Shown here: piece by piece, positions 1 through 8,842 of the stretch
Numbering within the stretch: position 1 is the first letter of the stretch
Layout: the number at the start of each line of letters is the position of its first letter
Assembly (NCBI GenBank): GCA_947451145.1
Contig: CANFXW010000002.1
Location: 1-64,000, forward strand
Direction: 5' to 3'
Length of the DNA stretch: 64,000 bases
Source: Sphingomonadaceae bacterium
Lineage (GTDB): Bacteria > Pseudomonadota > Alphaproteobacteria > Sphingomonadales > Sphingomonadaceae
Position numbers and translations under genes: made by a program
The notes under the pieces: model-generated
Database searches by the model: none
The model's input: only the letters and a program-made list of their open reading frames with translations
What the model was told of the DNA's origin: nothing

Positions 1-110
1 AGGAAGTGCTTTCGTCGATGGGTCTGCGCCTTGGCATGGACATCCCCGGCTGGCCGCCTGAGAACATCGAAGAGATGGCCAAGAAGCTCGAGCAAGAGCT
101 GCTGGGTTAG
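1..110 (+). CDS. rpoA: RNA polymerase alpha subunit, C-terminal end only (rpoA)
   Basis: Partial gene: the window opens inside it and it ends at the TAG at 108-110. The 35 readable codons (from base 3) give the end of the alpha C-terminal domain, with the stretches [13 protein letters not shown] and [14 protein letters not shown], which are typical of RpoA in alphaproteobacteria. The alpha CTD contacts UP elements and activators. The next gene is rplQ, the usual rpoA-rplQ order at the end of the S13-S11-alpha-L17 operon, which supports the call. Confidence 0.93.
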
Positions 111-116
111 TCTCGG

Positions 117-207
117 CGTCGTCCCGGGCTTGACCCGGGACCGCTGGCCTCCTCAAGCGAGGCTGGTGGCATGATGCCAGCGATCCCGGGTCAAGCCCGG
201 GATGACG
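117..207. repeat. Palindromic intergenic repeat between rpoA and rplQ
   Basis: Two 26-base arms (117-142 and 182-207) are inverted copies of each other with 24 of 26 positions matching. The inner bases GCTGGC (143-148) and GCCAGC (176-181) extend the stem. Each arm also contains CCCGGG-cttga-CCCGGG and can fold alone. This type of CGTCATCCCGGG repeat is common between genes in alphaproteobacterial genomes. It sits inside the rpoA-rplQ operon, so it would form a strong hairpin in the mRNA. Confidence 0.85.
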
Positions 208-282
208 GCAATTTTGGCAGGCAACCGTCCCTGCCTGGACCGGGGTACCTGATACGGCCCCCTTACGAACGGAGTAGAAAAA

Positions 283-702
283 ATGCGTCATAAGGTAGGC
301 CATCGCAAGCTTAACCGCACCTCGTCACATCGTGCAGCCCTGCTGCGCAACATGGCGGCAGCGCTGATCAAGCACGAGCAGATCACCACCGGCCTTGCCA
401 AGGCCCGCGAACTCGCCCCCTACGTTGAAAAGCTGATCACGCTGGCCAAGCGTGGCGGTCTTTCCAACCGTCGTCTGGCGCACGCCCGGCTGATGGACGA
501 GGCGCAGGAGCGCAAGCTGTTTGAAGTTCTCGGCGCCCGCTATGCTGACCGCGCCGGTGGCTACACCCGCGTGATCAAGGCCGGATTCCGCGCCTCGGAC
601 GCTGCGCCGATGGGCGTGATCGAGCTGGTCGAGCGCGATACCTCGGCCAAGGGTCAGGATTCGGGTCCGGTTCTCGTCGACGAGGACTTCGACGGCGAAT
701 AA
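283..702 (+). CDS. rplQ: 50S ribosomal protein L17
   Basis: The 139-residue product begins [20 protein letters not shown], the standard L17 N-terminus, and keeps the family core through about residue 120, followed by a short acidic tail (DEDFDGE) as in many alphaproteobacteria. L17 binds the large subunit near the exit tunnel. It starts at ATG 283, with GGAG (271-274) upstream, and lies directly behind rpoA as the last gene of the alpha operon. Confidence 0.97.
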   Translation: MRHKVGHRKLNRTSSHRAALLRNMAAALIKHEQITTGLAKARELAPYVEKLITLAKRGGLSNRRLAHARLMDEAQERKLFEVLGARYADRAGGYTRVIKAGFRASDAAPMGVIELVERDTSAKGQDSGPVLVDEDFDGE

Positions 703-783
703 TCGACGCTGGTCGATCCCTGAATTGCAAGGGCGGGAGCAGGTGTTAAGCCGAGCTCTCGCCTTTTGCTTTTTGGAGAGCCT

Positions 784-3030
784 GTGCCCCGACATCTTGC
801 GCTAATTTCCGTACTGGTGCTTGCCGGGTTTGCCGATGTCCCGGCCTTGGCCAAGGAGCCTACACATCTGGCCGGTGTGGCAGCCACATCGCCGGTTGCC
901 GTCATCCCGCCGAACTGCGACATCGCCTGCATGTCAATGGATCCCGGATTTGAAAGCGGTGGACACTATTTCCACTATCCGCACAGCCGCTCTGGTGATG
1001 TCGTCGAGGAGCACTTTGGCGAGCCGGTCAAGGATCCCTATCGCTGGCTGGAAAACGATGTCCGGAATGACAAGGAAGTCGCGGACTGGGTCACGAGGCA
1101 GAACGGCGTAACCCGCGAATACCTCGCCAGCCTTCCGGCCCACGCATGGTTCGCCAAGCGTATCCGCGAGCTGATGGATTACGAACGCTTCGGCCTGCCG
1201 CGGAAAGCGGGCCGCAATTACTTCTACATGCGCAATTCCGGGCTGCAGAACCAGTCGCAGCTCTTCGTCCGTAAAGGGCTGGACGGCGCGCCGCGCCTGC
1301 TGATCGATCCCAACGCATGGGCCAAGGATGGCACCACTGCGCTCGATGATTGGGAGCCTTCGAAGAACGGCAACCTGCTCGCCTATTCGGTGCAGGATGG
1401 CGGCACGGACTGGCGGATTATCCGGGTGGTTGATGCCAGGACCGGCAAGGTACTGCCCGACGAGATCCGCTGGGCCAAGTTCACCGGCATTTCGTGGATC
1501 GGCAATTCCGGCTTCCTCTACTCGCGCTTCCCCGAGCCGAAGGAAGGCGCGGCATTCCAGCAGCTCAACACAAACCAAGAAGTGCGTTTCCACCGCATTG
1601 GCACGCCGCAATCGGCGGATGAGCTGGTCTATTCCACGCCCGACCAGAGCGAACTCAGCCATGGCGCCGAGGTAACGTGGGATGGCCGCTGGATGGTGAT
1701 CACCACCTCCAAGGGCACCGACAACAAGTTCGCGGTCCATGTGATGCGGATGAAGGGCGGCAAATGGGGCGCGCCACAGGAGCTGATTGGCAAGCTGGAG
1801 AACGACTGGCGGCTGATCGAAGGCATGGGCGACACGCTCTACTTCATGACAAACAAAGGCGCGCCGAAGCTCAAGGTGGCGAAGGTGGAACTGGGTAAGC
1901 CCGGCCAGTCGTTCACCGATGTCATCCCTGAACGCGCCGAAACGCTCACCCGCGCGCAGATCGTCGGGGACCGGATCATCCTCAATTACCTGAAGGACGC
2001 GGCATCAACCGCCGAGGTCGCCTCGCTCGACGGCAGGCCGGTGCAGCAGATCGGGCTCAATTCGATCGGCACCGCATCGGGCTTCACCGGGCGGCCGGGT
2101 GATCCGGAGACGTTCTATTCGTTCTCCAGCTTCAACCAGCCGAGCGCGATCTATCGCTATGACAGCAAGACGGGGGCATCGGTTCCCTTCGCACAGCCGA
2201 AACTGACATTTGATCCTGCGGCCTATGTGATCGAGCAGCGCTTCTATGCCTCGAAGGATGGCACCAGGGTGCCGATGTTCATCGTCCGCAAAAAGGCGTT
2301 TGCTGGCAACAAGACTCCGGTCCCGACGCTGCTCTATGGCTATGGCGGGTTTGATATTTCCGAGACCCCGGGCTTTTCCGCCAGCCGTATGGCGTGGATG
2401 GAGGCGGGCGGGGCATTTGCCCTCGCCAACCTGCGCGGCGGCGGGGAATACGGCAAGGCGTGGCATGATGCCGGGCGGCTGCACAACAAGCAGAATGTTT
2501 TCGATGATTTCATCGCCGCGGGTGAATACCTGATCGCGCAAGGGATCACGCCGAAGGATGGCCTGACGATTCAAGGCGGATCGAACGGCGGCCTGCTTGT
2601 TGGCGCGGTGGTCAACCAGCGGCCCGATCTGTTCGCCGCTGCCGTGCCGCAGGTGGGCGTGATGGACATGCTGCGCTTTGATCGCTTCACCGCCGGACGA
2701 TACTGGGTGGATGACTATGGCTATCCGGACCGCGAGGCCGATTTCCGCGTGCTGCGCGGCTATTCGCCCTATCACAATATCAAGCCGGGCACGGCCTATC
2801 CGCCGGTGCTGGTGACAACAGCCGATACTGATGACCGCGTGGTGCCGGGGCACAGCTTCAAATATACCGCCGCGCTGCAGGCGGCTGATCCCGCAGGCAA
2901 GCCGCACCTGATCCGCATCGAGAGCCGCGCCGGCCACGGAGCGGGTAAGCCGACCGCCAAGGCGATCGAAGAGAGCTCGGACGTCCTCTCGTTCCTCGCG
3001 GCCTGGAGCGGCCTGAAGCCGGGGCAATAA
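784..3030 (+). CDS. Secreted prolyl oligopeptidase family (S9A) serine peptidase
   Basis: Hydrolyses short proline-containing peptides, probably in the periplasm. The reading frame is open from a TTG at 766, but GTG 784 is the better start: GGAGAG (775-780) lies just before it, and the product then begins with a clean signal peptide (PRHLALISVLVLAGFADVPALA). About 748 residues. The N-terminal half is the seven-bladed propeller (KDPYRWLEND near its start). The C-terminal alpha/beta hydrolase holds the triad: Ser600 in GGSNGG, Asp in TADTDDRVVP near 684, and His718 in SRAGHG. It is a single gene between rplQ and a convergent small gene; no operon partner is evident. Confidence 0.92.
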   Translation: MPRHLALISVLVLAGFADVPALAKEPTHLAGVAATSPVAVIPPNCDIACMSMDPGFESGGHYFHYPHSRSGDVVEEHFGEPVKDPYRWLENDVRNDKEVADWVTRQNGVTREYLASLPAHAWFAKRIRELMDYERFGLPRKAGRNYFYMRNSGLQNQSQLFVRKGLDGAPRLLIDPNAWAKDGTTALDDWEPSKNGNLLAYSVQDGGTDWRIIRVVDARTGKVLPDEIRWAKFTGISWIGNSGFLYSRFPEPKEGAAFQQLNTNQEVRFHRIGTPQSADELVYSTPDQSELSHGAEVTWDGRWMVITTSKGTDNKFAVHVMRMKGGKWGAPQELIGKLENDWRLIEGMGDTLYFMTNKGAPKLKVAKVELGKPGQSFTDVIPERAETLTRAQIVGDRIILNYLKDAASTAEVASLDGRPVQQIGLNSIGTASGFTGRPGDPETFYSFSSFNQPSAIYRYDSKTGASVPFAQPKLTFDPAAYVIEQRFYASKDGTRVPMFIVRKKAFAGNKTPVPTLLYGYGGFDISETPGFSASRMAWMEAGGAFALANLRGGGEYGKAWHDAGRLHNKQNVFDDFIAAGEYLIAQGITPKDGLTIQGGSNGGLLVGAVVNQRPDLFAAAVPQVGVMDMLRFDRFTAGRYWVDDYGYPDREADFRVLRGYSPYHNIKPGTAYPPVLVTTADTDDRVVPGHSFKYTAALQAADPAGKPHLIRIESRAGHGAGKPTAKAIEESSDVLSFLAAWSGLKPGQ

Positions 3031-3032
3031 GA

Positions 3033-3062
3033 AACCCGGCCCGCACGGCGGCGGACCGGGTT
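3033..3062. terminator. Hairpin between convergent genes, possible bidirectional terminator
   Basis: AACCCGGCCCGC (3033-3044) pairs with GCGGACCGGGTT (3051-3062) in 11 of 12 positions around a six-base loop, 2 bases after the peptidase stop and 20 bases before the stop of the opposing gene. There is no strong T-run, so the terminator call is tentative. Confidence 0.55.
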
Positions 3063-3081
3063 CCTGTAATTCGTCAGCTGC

Positions 3082-3378
3082 TTACTTGGCCGGAATCTTG
3101 GTCAGATCGGCGTCGATCTTGGCGAGCAGTTCATCCTTGATCTGGTCAGGAGCAAACTGCTGGATCTGCTTGAAGGTCATGCCCTTGGCCATGTCGATCT
3201 GCGGGTTGCTGCTGAAGCCGGGCATGTACTTTTCGATAACAGCCTTGGAAGCGGGATTGTCGAGCAGATCGCCGATGGTGGTTTCGGCGGTCGACATAAC
3301 CTTGGCATCGGCGGCCAGAACCGGCGCGGAAAGGGTGGCAGTGGCGATAAGGCCGGCAATCATGGCAGTGCGAAGCAT
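3082..3378 (-). CDS. Small secreted protein of unknown function
   Basis: About 98 residues from ATG 3378, chosen because GAGGGA precedes it by seven bases and the product then starts with a signal peptide (LRTAMIAGLIATATLSAPVLAADA). The mature part (TIGDLLDNP, EKYMPGF, NPQIDMAKGM, FAPDQI) looks like a compact helical domain. My recollection is that a similar segment occurs as an appended domain in some secreted sphingomonad enzymes, but this cannot be verified here. It is divergent from the phospholipase D-like gene with a 209-base gap. No function is assigned. Confidence 0.75.
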   Translation of the reverse strand: MLRTAMIAGLIATATLSAPVLAADAKVMSTAETTIGDLLDNPASKAVIEKYMPGFSSNPQIDMAKGMTFKQIQQFAPDQIKDELLAKIDADLTKIPAK

Positions 3379-3587
3379 TTCAGAATCCCTCTTGTAGTGA
3401 CAGGCCGCCTTTGACGGCACTCGGTTGAAGCGTGGATGAACAAACGCGATTTCGGCAAAAAGTAATTCAACTTTTGACGCATTATGGGATCGGTCAGGCG
3501 GGTCAATTTGTCAACGCTGTTTGGGTCCGGCTGCGCCCCTGCATCGACAAACGCACAAACAGTTGCACATCCAGGGCCAAACCCCGC

Positions 3588-5117
3588 ATGGTGTTCCGGA
3601 TGGAGGAAACGGGCGAATCTGCAAGCGAAACCGCTGCGCGGCCAATTGCATGGCGTTATGCCATGGCGAGCCGGGCGCATGTCGTGGTCGATTGCGCTGC
3701 CTATTTCGTGTTGATGCAGGAGGCCATGCTGGCCGCACGCCAGCGCATCCTGATGATCGGCTGGGATTTCGATACCCGGGTGCTGCTGGGGCCGGGGCGG
3801 CGATGGTGGAACAAGCCAAGCCGCAAACGTCCACCGGCGCGGCTCGGTTGGTTTGTGACCTGGCTGATCAATCGCAAGCCAAGGCTGGAAGTGCGCGTGC
3901 TGCGCTGGAATTTCGGCGCGCTGATGTTTCTGCTGCGCGGGGCGATGGTGCTCGATCTGATCCGCTGGTCATTCAAGCGGCGGATCCTGTTCAAGCTGGA
4001 CAACGCCCACCCGTTGGGCTGCAGCCATCACCAGAAGATCGTTGTGATTGACGATGCCTTTGCCGTCTGCGGCGGCATCGACATGACGACCAAGCGTTGG
4101 GACCGGCCCGAGCATCTGGACGTCGATCCGCTGCGCAAGGGGCCATGGGGCAGGCCCTATGGCCCATGGCATGATCTGACCCTGCTGGTTGAGGGTGATG
4201 CGGCTGCGGCACTGGGTGATCTTGGCCGCACCCGCTGGGAACGTGCCAGGGGCGGCGAGGTAGCTCCGTGCAAGGCCCAGAAGGACAGCCCCTGGCCCAA
4301 ATCGGTTCGGGCCGAATTCACCAATGTCGAAGTAGGTATCGCGCGCACACAGGCGGCCTGGGCGGGCGCGGAAGAGATCACCGAGATCGAGGCGCTTTTC
4401 GTCGAGAACATCGCCCGGGCCCGCCACCATATCTATGCCGAGAGCCAGTACTTCGCCTCGCGCCGGGTGGCCGAAGCGATTGCCGGGCGACTGAGCCAGC
4501 CAGATCCGCCCGAGATCGTGCTGATCAATCCGCTCAGCGCCGAAGGCTGGCTGGAACAGACCGCGATGGACGGCGCGCGGGTGCGCTTGCTCCATGCCAT
4601 CGCCGAGCGCGACCCGGCGCGGCTGATGCGCGTTTTCGTGCCGTTTACCGCTGGCGGAGAGCCGATCTATGTCCATGCCAAGCTGATGATCGTCGATGAC
4701 GAGGTGTTGCGCATCGGCTCGGCGAATATGAATAACCGCTCGATGGGGCTTGATACCGAGGCCGACCTTTTCATCGATGCCCGCCGCCCGGCGAATGATC
4801 GCCTGGAGGTGCGCGAGGCGATCCGGGCGCTGCGCTATCGCCTGCTTGCCGAACATTGCGGGATTGCACCGGGAGAGGTTGCCGACTTGCTGAAGCAGCA
4901 CGGTTCCATGGCGGCGATGATTGATGCTCTTGCGCAAAATGGGCCCAGCGCCGGCAAGCGGCTTGAATCTTTCCGCTTGCGTCCGCTCACCGAAACGGAA
5001 AAAGCAGTAGCCGATAATGCGCTGCTCGACCCTGAGCGGGCGGATGAACTGTTTGAATCGATCAGCCGCAGACGCGGCCTGTTCAGGCGCGGGGGCTTGC
5101 TCCGGCGGCCGAGATGA
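3588..5117 (+). CDS. Phospholipase D-like protein with two HKD motifs
   Basis: A phosphatidyltransferase or phospholipase of the PLD superfamily. The frame is open from 3432; ATG 3588 or ATG 3600 is more likely because the upstream codons encode no conserved sequence. About 509 residues. Two catalytic HxK(x)4D motifs are visible: HHQKIVVIDD (His148, Lys150) and VHAKLMIVDD (His363, Lys365), the second followed by GSANMNNRSMG, the usual continuation. There is no clear N-terminal membrane anchor, so it differs from classical cardiolipin synthases. The RBS of folE overlaps its stop codon, so the two genes are probably co-transcribed. Confidence 0.85.
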   Translation: MVFRMEETGESASETAARPIAWRYAMASRAHVVVDCAAYFVLMQEAMLAARQRILMIGWDFDTRVLLGPGRRWWNKPSRKRPPARLGWFVTWLINRKPRLEVRVLRWNFGALMFLLRGAMVLDLIRWSFKRRILFKLDNAHPLGCSHHQKIVVIDDAFAVCGGIDMTTKRWDRPEHLDVDPLRKGPWGRPYGPWHDLTLLVEGDAAAALGDLGRTRWERARGGEVAPCKAQKDSPWPKSVRAEFTNVEVGIARTQAAWAGAEEITEIEALFVENIARARHHIYAESQYFASRRVAEAIAGRLSQPDPPEIVLINPLSAEGWLEQTAMDGARVRLLHAIAERDPARLMRVFVPFTAGGEPIYVHAKLMIVDDEVLRIGSANMNNRSMGLDTEADLFIDARRPANDRLEVREAIRALRYRLLAEHCGIAPGEVADLLKQHGSMAAMIDALAQNGPSAGKRLESFRLRPLTETEKAVADNALLDPERADELFESISRRRGLFRRGGLLRRPR

Positions 5118-5128
5118 GGAGTTAGACG

Positions 5129-5737
5129 ATGGGCTGTTCGGGCCATGATCATGAGCATGACGAGAACGGCAAGCTGATCGTTCCGGAAGAAGTACAGGAA
5201 GCCATCCGCACGCTGATCCGCTGGTCGGGAGACGATCCGGCGCGCGAAGGCCTGATCGATACCCCGGCGCGTGTTGGCCGGGCCTGGCGCGAATATTGCC
5301 AGGGCTACGAAAGCGATCCGGCGGTGCACCTTGGCCGCCAGTTCGAGGAAGTGGGCGGATATGACGAGCTGGTCCTGCTGAAAGACATTCCTTTCCAGTC
5401 GCACTGCGAACACCACATGGCGCCGATCACCGGCAAGGCGGCGATTGCCTATATGCCGCGCGACCGCGTTGTCGGCATTTCGAAGCTCGCCCGCGTGCTT
5501 CACGGCTTTGCCGAGCGGCTACAGATTCAGGAACGACTGACCGCAGAGGTCGCCCAGTGCATCTGGGAAAACCTCAATCCGCACGGCGTTGCCGTGGTGA
5601 TCGAGGCGCAGCACGGCTGCATGACCGGGCGCGGGGTTCGCACGCCGGGCGTCGGCATGATCACCAGTCGCCTGATGGGTTGCTTCCTTGATGACCACCG
5701 CAGTCGCAAGGAAGTGCTCAGCCTGATGGGCTATTGA
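5129..5737 (+). CDS. folE: GTP cyclohydrolase I
   Basis: Converts GTP to 7,8-dihydroneopterin triphosphate, the first step of folate/tetrahydrobiopterin synthesis, in the cytoplasm. The 202 residues match the family length. The zinc ligands are present: Cys93 and His96 in HCEHHM, and Cys164 in QHGCMTGRG. GISKLARV is the signature helix. The RBS AGGAG (5117-5121) overlaps the stop of the upstream phospholipase D-like gene. The His-rich N-terminus (GCSGHDHEHDENG) is a poorly conserved extension. Confidence 0.97.
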   Translation: MGCSGHDHEHDENGKLIVPEEVQEAIRTLIRWSGDDPAREGLIDTPARVGRAWREYCQGYESDPAVHLGRQFEEVGGYDELVLLKDIPFQSHCEHHMAPITGKAAIAYMPRDRVVGISKLARVLHGFAERLQIQERLTAEVAQCIWENLNPHGVAVVIEAQHGCMTGRGVRTPGVGMITSRLMGCFLDDHRSRKEVLSLMGY

Positions 5738-5740
5738 TCT

Positions 5741-7279
5741 CTATTCGATGATCATCATCGGCGGCTTTTCGCCTGCCACTCCCGGCTTGCCGATCTTCAT
5801 CGCAAGGCATAGCGGAATCATCAGCGCGCCGCCGATCAGCATCGCCTGAAAGGTGTGGCTATAGGCCACCATGGCGGCCTGCTGGGCTACTTTGCCGACC
5901 TCACCCGCAACCGAGAACGGTGCGGTAAGGTCAAAGTCCGGCAGGCGCATGGTGACCAGCGGATCATCGGGCCGGACATGCTCGACCAGACGTGATTGCG
6001 TTGTTGCCATGTCGCGCAGGGTCATCGTCTGGATCACGGAAACGCCCACGGCCCCGCCGACATTGCGCATCAATGAAAACAGCGCGGCGCCTTCGTTCTT
6101 GAACTGCTCCGGCAGGGTGGTGAACACCAGCAGCATCAGCGGCAGGAATATCAATCCCGAACCCAGCCCCTGAACCAGCGATACCAGCGCGATGGTTGTC
6201 TGGCTGGTGTTGAGGTCCGCCTGCGAAAGCATCCAGAAGCCCGAGAGCATCAGGCTCATGCCAACGACAATCGGCACACGCGGATCGACCCTGCCGGCGA
6301 TCTGGCCGGCGATCAAAACCGTAACGATATTGCCAGCGGCGCGCGGCAGAGAAACGAACCCGGTCGTCAGCACGGGAAAGCCCAGCAATTGCTGCATGAA
6401 ATTGGTGATGATCGGCATGGCCCCGACCAGAAAGATCCCCACCAGCGCGCTGATTGCCGTGCCCAGCGCAAAATTGCGGTCACGGAAGATCTCGGGTTTG
6501 ATGAAGGGGTTTTCGGTTGTGAAAACGTGGACCAGCGAAAGGTAGAGGAACAGGAAAGACAGACCGACCTCGATCGAAACCTCGGTTGATGAAAACCAGT
6601 CGAGCAGTTGCCCCCGGTCCAGCGCCAGCTGTCCGGCTGTCAGCGTGGTCGAAATCAGGAAGAAGCCCTTCAGGTCAAAGCGGTGGGCAATATTCTTTAT
6701 GTGATCACGGGCGAACAGGGCAAAGCCGATCAACGACAGCGCGCCGATCGGCACGTTGATCAGGAAGATCCATCGCCACGAGATGTACTCGATCAGCCAT
6801 GCGCCGACTGTGGGCCCGAGCATCGGGCCGACCAGCGCGCCGATCCCGAAGGCGGCAATCGCAGGCCCGTGCTTTTCGGGCGGATAGATATCGATCAGCA
6901 GGATCTGGCTGAGCGGCACCAGTCCCGCTCCTGCCGCCCCCTGGATGAAGCGGAACAGCACCAGCAGCTCAAGATTGGGCGCCAGCCCGCAGCCCAGCGA
7001 GCTAACGGTGAAGAAGAACACCGATGCTTCCATCACCCGGATGCGGCCAAAGCGGTCTGCCAGCCAGCCGGCCAGCGGCGTCATCACGGCGGCAGCGATC
7101 AGGTAACTGGTCAGCACCCAGGTGATCTGCTCTGGCGAAGCGGCAAGGGTCGACTGGATGCGGGTAAGCGCGATGGTCGCAATCGTGCTGTCCAGCGTCA
7201 CCAGAATCACCGCAGTCAGCGCGGAAATCGTGATCAGCAGTTGCGTGCGACTGTCAGGATAAGTCTTTACTTCTGCCAT
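5741..7279 (-). CDS. MFS drug exporter, DHA2 (EmrB/QacA) family
   Basis: A proton-driven efflux protein of the inner membrane. The 512 residues and the run of about 14 hydrophobic segments fit the 14-TM DHA2 family. Visible motifs are LDSTIATIALTRI in TM1, GWLADRFGRIRV (motif A) after TM2, and the motif C-like GIGALVGPMLGPTVGAW in TM5. It lies 4 bases downstream of the DUF3147 gene and forms the end of a likely peroxiredoxin-DUF3147-MFS operon. No EmrA-type membrane fusion gene is adjacent, so the substrate and outer-membrane partner are unknown. Confidence 0.9.
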   Translation of the reverse strand: MAEVKTYPDSRTQLLITISALTAVILVTLDSTIATIALTRIQSTLAASPEQITWVLTSYLIAAAVMTPLAGWLADRFGRIRVMEASVFFFTVSSLGCGLAPNLELLVLFRFIQGAAGAGLVPLSQILLIDIYPPEKHGPAIAAFGIGALVGPMLGPTVGAWLIEYISWRWIFLINVPIGALSLIGFALFARDHIKNIAHRFDLKGFFLISTTLTAGQLALDRGQLLDWFSSTEVSIEVGLSFLFLYLSLVHVFTTENPFIKPEIFRDRNFALGTAISALVGIFLVGAMPIITNFMQQLLGFPVLTTGFVSLPRAAGNIVTVLIAGQIAGRVDPRVPIVVGMSLMLSGFWMLSQADLNTSQTTIALVSLVQGLGSGLIFLPLMLLVFTTLPEQFKNEGAALFSLMRNVGGAVGVSVIQTMTLRDMATTQSRLVEHVRPDDPLVTMRLPDFDLTAPFSVAGEVGKVAQQAAMVAYSHTFQAMLIGGALMIPLCLAMKIGKPGVAGEKPPMMIIE

Positions 7280-7283
7280 ATCC

Positions 7284-7640
7284 TCACACCGGCCAGCCGA
7301 AACGGCGACCGAGTGTCAAGAGCAGCAGGTAGCCTGCGATGGCAAGCAGGGCGCCGCCAAGAAGCGCCGGTGCGATGCCGAATCCGCGCCGCAACAGCAG
7401 CGCCATAACGGCAAAGGCGGGCAGGGCGGCGATCACATAAAGCGCGGTGCCGGCGACGAAATCGGCGGCGCGCAAGGGATCACTGGTATCACGCCACAAC
7501 CAGACCAGCGCGATCATTGTCGTCAATGGCAGCGAGGCGACCAGCGCGCCCCAGCCCGGATTGCGCCGGGCAAGCTCGGAGGCAACGGCGATCAGCAGGC
7601 CGGACACGGCCGCCTTGATCGCCAGTTGCCCCCAGAGCAT
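7284..7640 (-). CDS. DUF3147 (GlpM-like) small membrane protein
   Basis: 118 residues with about four hydrophobic helices and the family landmarks ASELARRNP, GALVASLPLTTMIAL and WLWRDT. The function of the family is unknown. It sits 9 bases after the peroxiredoxin stop and 4 bases before the MFS exporter start, so all three are probably one transcript. Confidence 0.8.
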   Translation of the reverse strand: MLWGQLAIKAAVSGLLIAVASELARRNPGWGALVASLPLTTMIALVWLWRDTSDPLRAADFVAGTALYVIAALPAFAVMALLLRRGFGIAPALLGGALLAIAGYLLLLTLGRRFGWPV

Positions 7641-7649
7641 CAGCTCGGC

Positions 7650-8129
7650 TCAGATCTGGTCGAGCATATATTCGGCGGCGCTCACCTTGAACTCGCCGGG
7701 TGCTTCGATGTTGAGTTCTTCGACAACGCCGTCGTTGATCACCATCGAAAAGCGCTGGCCGCGATGGCCAAGGCCGCCGCCGGTCAGGTCAAGCTCCAGG
7801 CCCACAGCCTTGGCAAAGTCGCCGTTGCCGTCTGCCAGCATGGTCACGGCCGGATCGCCGTCACGCGTAGCCCATGCGCCCATGACGAAAGGATCGTTGA
7901 CCGCGGTGCAGGCGATTTCGTCGATGCCCTTGGCCTTCAGCTCAGCGGCCTTGGCGACATAGCCTGGCAGGTGCTTGGCCGAGCAGGTGGGGGTAAAAGC
8001 GCCGGGTACCGAGAACACGGCAACCTTGCGGCCCTTGAAATAGTCACCGGTCTGGACCGGTTCGTTGCCGTCCGGGCCAACCTTGGTCAGCTTGACGTCG
8101 GGCAGTGCGTCTCCCTTGGCGATAGTCAT
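7650..8129 (-). CDS. Peroxiredoxin, Prx5 type
   Basis: A thiol peroxidase that reduces hydrogen peroxide and organic peroxides in the cytoplasm, re-reduced by glutathione/glutaredoxin or thioredoxin. The frame extends upstream to 8177, but ATG 8129 has AAGAAGGA before it and gives the canonical N-terminus (TIAKGDALPDVKL). 160 residues. The peroxidatic cysteine is Cys49 in PGAFTPTCS. GHRGQRFSMVINDGVV is typical of the Prx5 branch. First gene of the likely operon with DUF3147 and the exporter. Confidence 0.93.
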   Translation of the reverse strand: MTIAKGDALPDVKLTKVGPDGNEPVQTGDYFKGRKVAVFSVPGAFTPTCSAKHLPGYVAKAAELKAKGIDEIACTAVNDPFVMGAWATRDGDPAVTMLADGNGDFAKAVGLELDLTGGGLGHRGQRFSMVINDGVVEELNIEAPGEFKVSAAEYMLDQI

Positions 8130-8240
8130 GGCGTGGGGTCCTTCTTTACTTGAGGGGAATCTGTTGCAGACAGCCATATGGCCTTTTGCGATTGGATCGC
8201 AACAGGCAAGAACTGGTTAATTTCACTTTACTGCGCTCCT

Positions 8241-8302
8241 TCAACCCAAAGTAAACCTGATCCCGCAAATTGGCACTGCGGAGGGACACTGCTTTGGGTT
8301 GA
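8241..8302. repeat. 11-base inverted repeat in the 5' region of the next gene
   Basis: TCAACCCAAAG (8241-8251) and CTTTGGGTTGA (8292-8302) are perfect inverted copies 40 bases apart, ending 17 bases before the ATG at 8320. It may be a long-loop leader hairpin or a pair of half-sites. Confidence 0.5.
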
Positions 8303-8319
8303 ATTGGGAGTACCGGGTC

Positions 8320-8787
8320 ATGCAAAAATTTTTGAAGTCAGCGGCGGCAGGTTTGGCCGCAGCAGGATTGCTTTTGTCCGTGCCAGCGCAGGCCGCCGGA
8401 CCGGGAACGGCAGAGAAGCTTCGCCGTCTTGATATCATGCTGATGGTAACGGCGCTGCGCTGCCGCACCACGGCGGACAACTTCCAGCCGGATTTTGCCG
8501 CCTTTGAAAAGGCGCACCTGCTCGAACTGAACGGCGCTTCAAACGAACTGAAGCGCGGCCTGATCGGCCAATATGGCGCAGCAGGAGCCAACCGCGCGCT
8601 CGACCGGCTGAGCACCGGCATGGCCAACCAGTATGGTCAGGGCCACCCCTGGCTGGGCTGCGCCGATCTGAAGTCGGTAACCAAGAGCCTCGCCCTGATG
8701 CGCGGGCCCGCAGCGCTGGAAGAAGCGGCTGACCAGCTGCTTTCCAGCGAAGGTTCCGGGCCGGAACTCGCGTTCGTCCGCCGCTAA
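8320..8787 (+). CDS. Secreted protein of unknown function
   Basis: 155 residues from ATG 8320 (GGGAG at 8306-8310; an upstream TTG at 8299 is less likely). It has a signal peptide ending near PAQAA. The mature domain is alpha-helical with LRRLDIMLMVTALRCR, NFQPDFAAFEKAHL and two cysteines that could form a disulfide. I have the impression it is a conserved sphingomonad protein but cannot name a family. It precedes ahcY, but with its own control region in between, so functional linkage is doubtful. Confidence 0.8.
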   Translation: MQKFLKSAAAGLAAAGLLLSVPAQAAGPGTAEKLRRLDIMLMVTALRCRTTADNFQPDFAAFEKAHLLELNGASNELKRGLIGQYGAAGANRALDRLSTGMANQYGQGHPWLGCADLKSVTKSLALMRGPAALEEAADQLLSSEGSGPELAFVRR

Positions 8788-8842
8788 CTCAAGTCCAGGG
8801 CCGGAACCCTTCGGGTCGCACCAAAGGTTCGTATAGAGACAC

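Noticed and set aside
117..207. CRISPR-like repeat
   Set aside because: A single inverted pair without spaced direct repeats; it fits a palindromic intergenic element.
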